DNA from: Macrostomum hystrix
Taxonomy: Eukaryota > Platyhelminthes > Macrostomidae
Length of the DNA stretch: 64,000 bases
Assembly: GCA_950097015.1 (NCBI GenBank)
Contig: CATNEN010000001.1
Coordinates: 24,308,501-24,372,500 of the forward strand
Direction of reading: 5' to 3'
The notes under the pieces were generated by a model. It saw only the letters and a list, made by a program, of their open reading frames with translations. It did no database searches and was not told the origin of the DNA. A program made the position numbers and the translations under genes. The first letter of the stretch is position 1. Every line of letters starts with the position of its first letter. Below are positions 58,801 through 64,000 of this stretch, one piece after another.

Positions 58801-61800
58801 TAGATCAGCTACTATGTCCCTAGATCAGCTACTGTCCCTAGATCAGCTACTATGTCCCTAGATCAGCTACTGTCCCTAGATCAGCTACTGTCCCTAGATC
58901 AGCTACTAAGTCCCTAGATCAGCTACTGTCCCTAGATCAGCTACTGTCCCTAGATCAGCTACTGTCCCTAGATCAGCTACTGTCCCTAGATCAGCTACTG
59001 TCCCTAGATCAGCTACTGTCCCTAGATCAGCTACTGTCCCTAGATCAGCTACTGTCCCTAGATCAGCTACTGTCCCTAGATCAGCTACTGTCCCTAGATC
59101 AGCTACTGTCCCTAGATCAGCTACTGTCCCTAGATCAGCTACTGTCCCTAGATCAGCTACTGTCCCTAGATCAGCTACTATGTCCCTAGATCAGCTACTA
59201 TGTCCCTAGATCAGCTACTGTCCCTAGATCAGCTACTGTCCCTAGATCAGCTACTATGTCCCTAGATCAGCTACTATGTCCCTAGATCAGCTACTGTCCC
59301 TAGATCAGCTACTGTCCCTAGATCAGCTACTATGTCCCTAGATCAGCTACTGTCCCTAGATCAGCTACTGTCCCTAGATCAGCTACTGTCCCTAGATCAG
59401 CTACTGTCCCTAGATCAGCTACTGTCCCTAGATCAGCTACTGTCCCTAGATCAGCTACTGTCCCTAGATCAGCTACTATGTCCCTAGATCAGCTACTGTC
59501 CCTAGATCAGCTACTGTCCCTAGATCAGCTACTGTCCCTAGATCAGCTACTGTCCCTAGATCAGCTACTGTCCCTAGATCGGCTACTGTCCCTAGATCAG
59601 CTACTGTCCCTAGATCAGCTACTGTCCCTAGATCAGCAACTGTCCCTAGATCAGCTACTATGTCCCTAGATCAGCTACTGTCCCTAGATCAGCTACTGTC
59701 CCTAGATCAGCTACTATGTCCCTAGATCAGCTACTGTGTCCGTGGAGTCGCAATGCTCCTCGGTCTCACCGGTTCATCATTGAGCACAAAGTAGGCTACA
59801 AAGTGACTGATGGCCCGCAGCATGAAGGCAACAAACAGGTTGATGTGGATGGCATTCCGTTGACAGTGCAGCCTCCTAAATATTCAAGTTTAGTTTTCGA
59901 GTTAGTTTACACATTTTGGGGATGAGTAATAAAACAGGCTGCGCTTATCCCACCTGAACGCGGCGAGCACAATGATGGCCAGCAGCAGGCAGGCCATAGA
60001 CAGCCCGTAGCCCACGTGACCCATGATGTGAATGGCCTGAATCACAGCGACAGGAATCTGTGAATAAAGATTAACAAATTTATTGCTTGACGCCATGCTG
60101 CACGACATAAAGTGGTTTCCTTGCCCAGAACCGCAGGTTGAAAAACTCATGAAGCTAATTGCTTTTCTCATAAACATTTACGATTCGTCCATCTGATCAA
60201 GTTAATTCCTTTTGCCCCTAAAGGCAGACATTTTTAGTAAGACTTTTCCATTTTGTGTTTCTTAATAATTGTAAGTGTTTATGCTAATTTTTTTTATTTC
60301 CATGCCGATACCGCCTTGGCAACCATATTCTTAACTAGATAGAACAAGGCAGAATTTCCAATACCCACATTTTTCTTTTTTCCATATCTCCCTATATGTC
60401 CAGATCTACCCAGATCTTCTAGATCTACCTACATCTGCCTAGATCTACCCAGACTTGTCTAGATCTACCCAGACTTGTCTAGATCTACCTATATCTGTCT
60501 AGATCTACCCAGATCTTCTAGATCTACCTACATCTGCCTAGATCTACCCAGATCTGTCTAGATCTACCTAGATCTGCCTAGATCTACCTATATCTGCCTA
60601 GATCTACCTATATCTGTCTAGATCTACCCAGACTTGTCTAGATCTACCCAGACTTGTCTAGATCTACCCAGATCTGTTTAGATCTACCCAGACCATACGT
60701 TGATGAGCCAGCAGCAGCAGCCACGGATTCACCTTGGTATTTTCCTCGTCCTTGAATGCGTAGCACTCGGTGAAGTTGGTCCAACCCTCCGCCATGGCTT
60801 CGGGACTTTTAGCCACGACGGAGTCCGGCCAGAGCCAGCTACCATTGGCCAGGCAGGTTCGCCAAGCCAGGCGGTTCCGGGAGAGATCGTTGAGGTGCCC
60901 TGGACAGGTCATGTAGACCCGGCTGTCAGCGGGAGCTCCGTGCCAGCAGAGCGCGCTGTCGAAGGCTGGCGGACAGCCTCCTCTGCCTCTGACGAATGAC
61001 ATCTGCATCAGCTTGCAGGTGATCTTCTCCAGTTTCACTCGTCTGAACTGGGTATCCTGGGACACGCGGGTCTTGGCCATCTGGAGCAGTTCAAAAACAA
61101 AAGCAATGACGTGTTGGGTTCATTGGATTGAATTGATCAGGGATTATCAATAAACAATCGGTGCGATAGAATAGGGGGTCAAGTGGTCACTCAAGGGGTA
61201 TAATCGTGGGAAGAATCGTGTCGGTAGAATCCAGGTGGTAGAATCCAGGGGGTAGAATCGAAAGGGTAGAATCCAGGGGGTAGAATAGAGTGGGTAGAAT
61301 CGGGTGGGGATAATCAAGGAGTATAATAGAGGGGATAGAAACTAGCAGGTAGAAACTAGAGGGTAGAATCGGGTGGGTAGAATCGGGTGGGTAGAATCGG
61401 GTGGGTAGAATCGGGTGGGTAGAATCGGGTGGGTAGAATCGAGGGGGTAGAATCGAGTTGAAGAATCGAGAGTGTAGAATCAAGAGGGTAGAATCAAGAG
61501 GGAAGAATCAAGAGGGTAGAATCGAGGGGGAGAATTGAGGGGGTAGTATTGTGGGGGTAGAATCGAGGGGGTAGAATTGAGGGGGTAGAATTGAGGGGGT
61601 AGAATTGAGGGGGTAGAATTGAGGGGGTAGAATTTAGGGGGTAGAATCGAGGGGGTAGAATCGAGGGGGTAGAATCGAGGGGGTAGAATCGAGGGGGTAG
61701 AATCGAGGGGGTAGAATCGAGGGGGTAGAATTGAGGGGGTAGAATCGAGGGGGTAGAATGTAGGGTTGAAAATAAGGTTAGATTTTAGAGGTAGAATTAG

Positions 61801-62193
61801 TTGTCGAAATGAAGCAGGCACGACTTTCTCATTGTGAGGCAGTGTACAGTTTCACAGCCGCCTCTTCGCCTGGCAGATTAAGTTTAAAATGAAGCTCAGC
61901 CTTTCTCTGCACTGAAAATGCTTCTCTGCACTTTTAATTCCACAGAAGCAGCAAGTTTCTGAGTCAATATTATTTCCGCTCGTGTTGTTTTTGATCAGTT
62001 TTGTATCGAATTGCGACAGATTTCGTAGAGGAGTGTTAAAAAGAAGCCAAATTTAGAATGAGATGACGCGCGGGTCAAAATGTCAGAACCGAAGGCACCT
62101 GGCGTGTTTAGTCGGCTCAGCAAATATTTCTCATGCCGCACTTTCCTAACCCGGCCTCTGGTTGGCAACAACCTGCCTGGCAGTAACTGGCTT

Positions 62194-62256
<63 letters not shown>

Positions 62257-64000
62257 CTCTAAATAGTAAGACTCAGAGTCGGAACTCAAGGTCAGTCACA
62301 GAAAAACGTTGAGCACAAACGTTGAGAAAATGAATAGTAAGAAAAAAGTTTTTTAACGGAGCAGAAGGGAGGGATTTAAAAAAGTGGAAATTTTGAAATT
62401 TTACCCCAATCCTATTCTATTTTCGAGAATTTCTAATCCTTGCTCATTTCGCTTTTCAGAAAAATTAGGAATAGGAATATTTTTTTCTCTCGCTGAAATG
62501 GAAGGGTAGCATTGTGTGCAGTTCTCTAGATCAAGCATTTTTTCTAAGAATGAGCTCTCGCGAGCGACTGATAAGAGAGACTGACTGGCCGAAAGCCGAC
62601 ATCAGCTGATTCTGAAACTGCTGGCAGGATTGGGAGTGGGGCGGTCAGGGACTGCTCAGGATGAGGAATGCGAGAGCACAGCTGCTCGGAGATGGGGGGC
62701 CGTCTACCGAAATTTGATATTCAAGTGTTGCAGCATTTTCTTAACGACAGGAAGGGAGATTAGCGTAGCGCATCGATACAAACCATCGATTGCTGGAGCG
62801 GTAAATGCGCTGCAGCTTGGCAATTTTTATGATTCACAATTTAACTGGCGGAATGCCATTTACTTTTGTCATTTTAACATTTATGTACTGCCTGCTTAAT
62901 CCTGTCTCCTTCCTTAATCCAGTCCTTAATCCTGTCTGCTTAATAAAGCCAGTTTTTTTATATTATCTGCACCTATCTGATCCATGTACAATGAGATTCC
63001 ACGAGATTCCGTGAGATTCCACGATATTCCACGAGATTCCACGAGATTCCACGAGATCTCACGAGATTGCATGAGATCTTACGAGATTCCATGAGATTGC
63101 ATGAGATTCCATGAGATTCCATGAGATTCCATGAGATTCCACGAGATCTCACGAGATCTCACGAGATTACATGAGATCTTACGAGATTCCATGAGATTCC
63201 ATGAGATTCCATTAGATTCCACGAGATCTCACGAGATTACATGAGATCTTACGAGATTCCATGAGATTCCATGAGATTCCATGAGATTCCACGAGATTTC
63301 ACGAGATCTCTCGAGATTACATGAGATCTCACGAGGTTACATGAGATTCCACGAGATTTCATGAGATCTCACGAGATTACATGAGATCTTACGACGTTAC
63401 ATGAGATCTTACGAGGTTACATGAGATCTCACGAGGTTACATGAGATTCCACGAGATTTCATGAGATCTCACGAGGTTACATGAGATTCCACGAGATTTC
63501 ATGAGATCTCACGAGGTTACATGAGATTCCACGAGATTTCATGAGATCTCACGAGGTTACATGAGATTCCACGAGATTTCATGAGATCTCACGAGGTTAC
63601 ATGAGATTCCCTGTGATTCGACAACGCCAAAAGCCGCACTGAATCCAAGGAATCAGTCTGGTCTGACGAAGTCTCACCAGTCTAGCCACCGTGTTGTACA
63701 GGCCACGCGGCGAGCAGCTGCTGTAGTTGGTGTACGAGCTGTCAATGACAATGAGCTTATTCGGCCTGTAGCTGTCATCCGCCGGCTCCTTCTCCGGCGT
63801 CGCCCTCGACTCCCAGTTGCCGTCGCCTCCGCAGCGCCTGGTCGCCGAGCCGGACGCGAAGACCTCAGCCGGGCAGGGCAGGTTGAGGCGGGTGCCAGCC
63901 GGGGTCCGCGGCCAGCAGATGAACCCGTCGAAGGAGTCCGGGCAGTGCGGCAGAGATGGCGACGTGGCATTCATGGGAGCCCAAAGCTGCTTTAGCAGGG
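49814..64000 (-). CDS. Class B (secretin-family) GPCR with two hormone-receptor domains; 5' end off window
   Basis: Nine - strand exons join in phase: about 64000-63678, 61080-60694, 60057-59954, 59875-59770, 57784-57625, 53820-53687, 50876-50785, 50686-50536 and 50062-49814. The first encodes a hormone-receptor domain ([26 protein letters not shown]). The second encodes another ([31 protein letters not shown]). TM1 is [22 protein letters not shown]2 [18 protein letters not shown]3 [22 protein letters not shown]4 after [18 protein letters not shown]5 [20 protein letters not shown]6 [17 protein letters not shown] and TM7 [20 protein letters not shown] in ECL2 and SFQGFF are class B hallmarks. 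Such receptors bind peptide hormones at the plasma membrane and couple to G proteins, usually Gs. The subfamily (PTH-, PDF- or calcitonin-like) is not resolved. Introns are filled with minisatellites, and the C-terminal ~17 codons lie in one. Confidence 0.88.
50092..50468. repeat. Minisatellite, 16-bp unit (GPCR intron 8)
   Basis: About 23 copies of CATAATCTTTACCTGT between the TM6-7 exon and the last exon. Confidence 0.95.
50920..51450. repeat. Minisatellite, 24-bp unit (GPCR intron 6)
   Basis: Units of GAAATCCCCATTAGAATCCT plus GAGT. The left half is irregular and the right half homogeneous. Confidence 0.93.
51874..52262. repeat. Minisatellite, 12-bp unit (GPCR intron 6)
   Basis: About 32 copies of GGTCCTCCCTCA and GGAACTCCCTCA, related to 49490-49866. 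Confidence 0.95.
52655..53004 (-). mobile_element. tRNA-derived SINE, copy 2 (best preserved)
   Basis: In - strand orientation it starts near 53004 with a tRNA-like head: GATTGTTTAAGCGATCTAACG (A-box region) and GAGTTCGATTCC (B box close to the consensus). The body matches 17274-17598. The 3' end carries GGCTGCGGGT and, about 27 bases on, ACCCGCAGCC, a perfect 10-bp stem. Its 5' end abuts the 19-bp minisatellite. Confidence 0.75.
53014..53638. repeat. Minisatellite, 19-bp unit (GPCR intron 6)
   Basis: About 33 copies of TAACAGGTTACACCATGTC. A block with CCTTGTC and TTTACATC variants recurs, indicating block duplication. Confidence 0.95.
53936..54456. repeat. Minisatellite, 18-bp unit (GPCR intron 5)
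   Basis: About 29 copies of TTCTTACTTCGGCTACGA. In one frame it yields an artefactual FGYDSY repeat ORF. Confidence 0.95.
54457..55034. other. GPCR intron 5, single-copy part
   Basis: No exon or element was recognised between the 18-bp and the purine-rich arrays. Confidence 0.5.
55035..55735. repeat. Polypurine array, 10-bp unit GGGGAGAGAA
   Basis: About 70 units, almost uninterrupted purine on the + strand. The array has mirror symmetry over short distances. It gives open frames on both strands that are artefacts. Confidence 0.95.
55738..55904 (-). mobile_element. tRNA-like SINE element with hammerhead ribozyme, copy 1
   Basis: On the - strand GCGCCTATAGCCTAATGGCT starts a tRNA-like head with A box TAGCCTAATGG (55887-55897). 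A hammerhead motif follows, then a perfect B box GGTTCGAATCC (55810-55820), then a tail with CGATACATATCGGAATCGAT down to CAATGGGCAGTGTCC. A second copy lies at 56060-56196. The combination of Pol III boxes and a hammerhead is like the SINE-like repeats of schistosomes (established knowledge); identity with that family is not claimed. Confidence 0.7.
55826..55870 (-). ncRNA. Type I hammerhead ribozyme, copy 1
   Basis: Core elements in order on the - strand: 5' strand of stem I GACUCUA, CUGAUGA, stem II GCUCU-AAUA-AGAGC (5 bp, perfect), GAAA, a minimal stem III region ACGCGU, the cleavage triplet GUC, and the 3' strand of stem I UGGAGUU. Stem I pairs over 7 bp with two G-U wobbles. Predicted cleavage is between 55833 and 55832. 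The very short stem III suggests activity as a dimer, as known for other retroelement hammerheads. Confidence 0.8.
56060..56196 (-). mobile_element. tRNA-like/hammerhead element, copy 2 (lacks the A-box head)
   Basis: Nearly identical to 55738-55873, including the B box at 56133-56143 and the hammerhead. It diverges just past stem I, so the A-box half is missing. The copies are 322 bp apart and both are flanked by GAGAGAGGGA-type purine repeats. Confidence 0.7.
56149..56193 (-). ncRNA. Type I hammerhead ribozyme, copy 2
   Basis: Same core as copy 1 (CUGAUGA, GAAA, GUC). Stem II has one change (GCUCC against AGAGC), leaving four pairs plus a C-A mismatch. Stem I is retained. Confidence 0.7.
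56212..56832. repeat. Polypurine array 2, 10-bp unit GGGGAGAGAA
   Basis: About 62 units of the same family as 55035-55735, same orientation, separated from it by the two hammerhead elements. Confidence 0.95.
56833..57624. other. GPCR intron 5, single-copy part next to the TM3 exon
   Basis: No further element was recognised; the sequence leads to the donor of the TM3 exon at 57624. Confidence 0.5.
57896..59745. repeat. Minisatellite, 18/20-bp unit with a 548-bp higher-order repeat (GPCR intron 4)
   Basis: About 100 units of TCCCTAGATCAGCTACTG or the 20-bp form with CTATG. Rare variants (CATTATCAGG at 57941, TATATCAGCT at 58161, TCAGCTAATG at 58221) recur exactly 548 bp later (58489, 58709, 58769). 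Confidence 0.96.
60388..60690. repeat. Minisatellite, 20-bp unit (GPCR intron 2)
   Basis: About 15 copies of TAGATCTACCCAGACTTGTC. The array ends four bases from the donor of the second hormone-receptor exon. Confidence 0.93.
61190..61775. repeat. Minisatellite, 14-bp unit (GPCR intron 1)
   Basis: About 40 copies of GAGGGGGTAGAATC with GGGTGGGTAGAATC variants. The G-runs could form G-quadruplexes (inference). Confidence 0.93.
61776..62989. other. GPCR intron 1, single-copy part
   Basis: No exon or mobile element was recognised, apart from the CA microsatellite at 62194-62254. Confidence 0.5.
62194..62254. repeat. (CA)n microsatellite
   Basis: About 29 uninterrupted CA dinucleotides. Confidence 0.98.
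62990..63605. repeat. Minisatellite, 10-bp unit (GPCR intron 1)
   Basis: Units of ACGAGATTCC and ATGAGATTCC with ATCTC and GTTAC variants that build longer super-units towards the right, near the donor at 63677. Confidence 0.94.

Overview
This window looks like the nuclear genome of a metazoan. Genes are split by GT-AG introns on both strands, and domain types restricted to or typical of animals are present: a class B (secretin-family) GPCR, a C-type lectin domain, a PAN plus glycine-rich secreted protein and an ankyrin-repeat protein kinase. Recognisable housekeeping genes are PFDN5 and NUDT2. A flatworm or other spiralian is my best guess, based on possible trans-splice acceptors just before start codons and a SINE-like hammerhead ribozyme of the kind known from schistosomes. 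The phylum is not proven by this sequence. By my own tally about 19 kb (roughly 30%) is tandem minisatellite, almost all in introns or between genes.

Layout: 1-532 holds the 3' end of a C-type-lectin-domain gene on +. 538-3170 is a composite repeat with two different minisatellites, followed by a broken Gypsy-type retroelement on - (3152-5570). 6655-9402 (-) is a secreted PAN plus Gly-rich protein. 9717-15538 is a mariner remnant split by a degenerate I/Jockey-type LINE that carries its own target-site duplication. 15543-16880 contains a partial duplicate of a kinase-gene intron/exon junction and a second copy of the composite repeat.

17172-20623 (+) is a complete eight-exon ankyrin-repeat/MAP3K-like kinase of 692 residues. 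21178-21465 is a short secreted PAN-like ORF. 23180-32886 (+) is PFDN5, whose 9.2 kb intron houses a young antisense LTR element (573-bp LTRs with two visible differences). That element has gag, pol (PR-RT-RNase H without an integrase core) and an unidentified third ORF. 33546-33995 (+) is intronless NUDT2.

34150-49020 is mostly minisatellite arrays, plus the last four exons of an unrecognised lysine/arginine-rich protein (42738-45926, +). 49814-64000 (-) is a class B GPCR whose exons from an N-terminal hormone-receptor domain to the C-terminal tail can be joined with matching phases. It appears to have two tandem hormone-receptor domains, and each intron is filled by its own minisatellite family. 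Inside one GPCR intron lie two copies of a tRNA-like element carrying a type I hammerhead ribozyme on the - strand, the most striking non-coding feature here.

The genes do not form a pathway; the window is a gene-poor, repeat-rich neighbourhood. All splice models come from reading junctions and phases by eye, not from transcripts.
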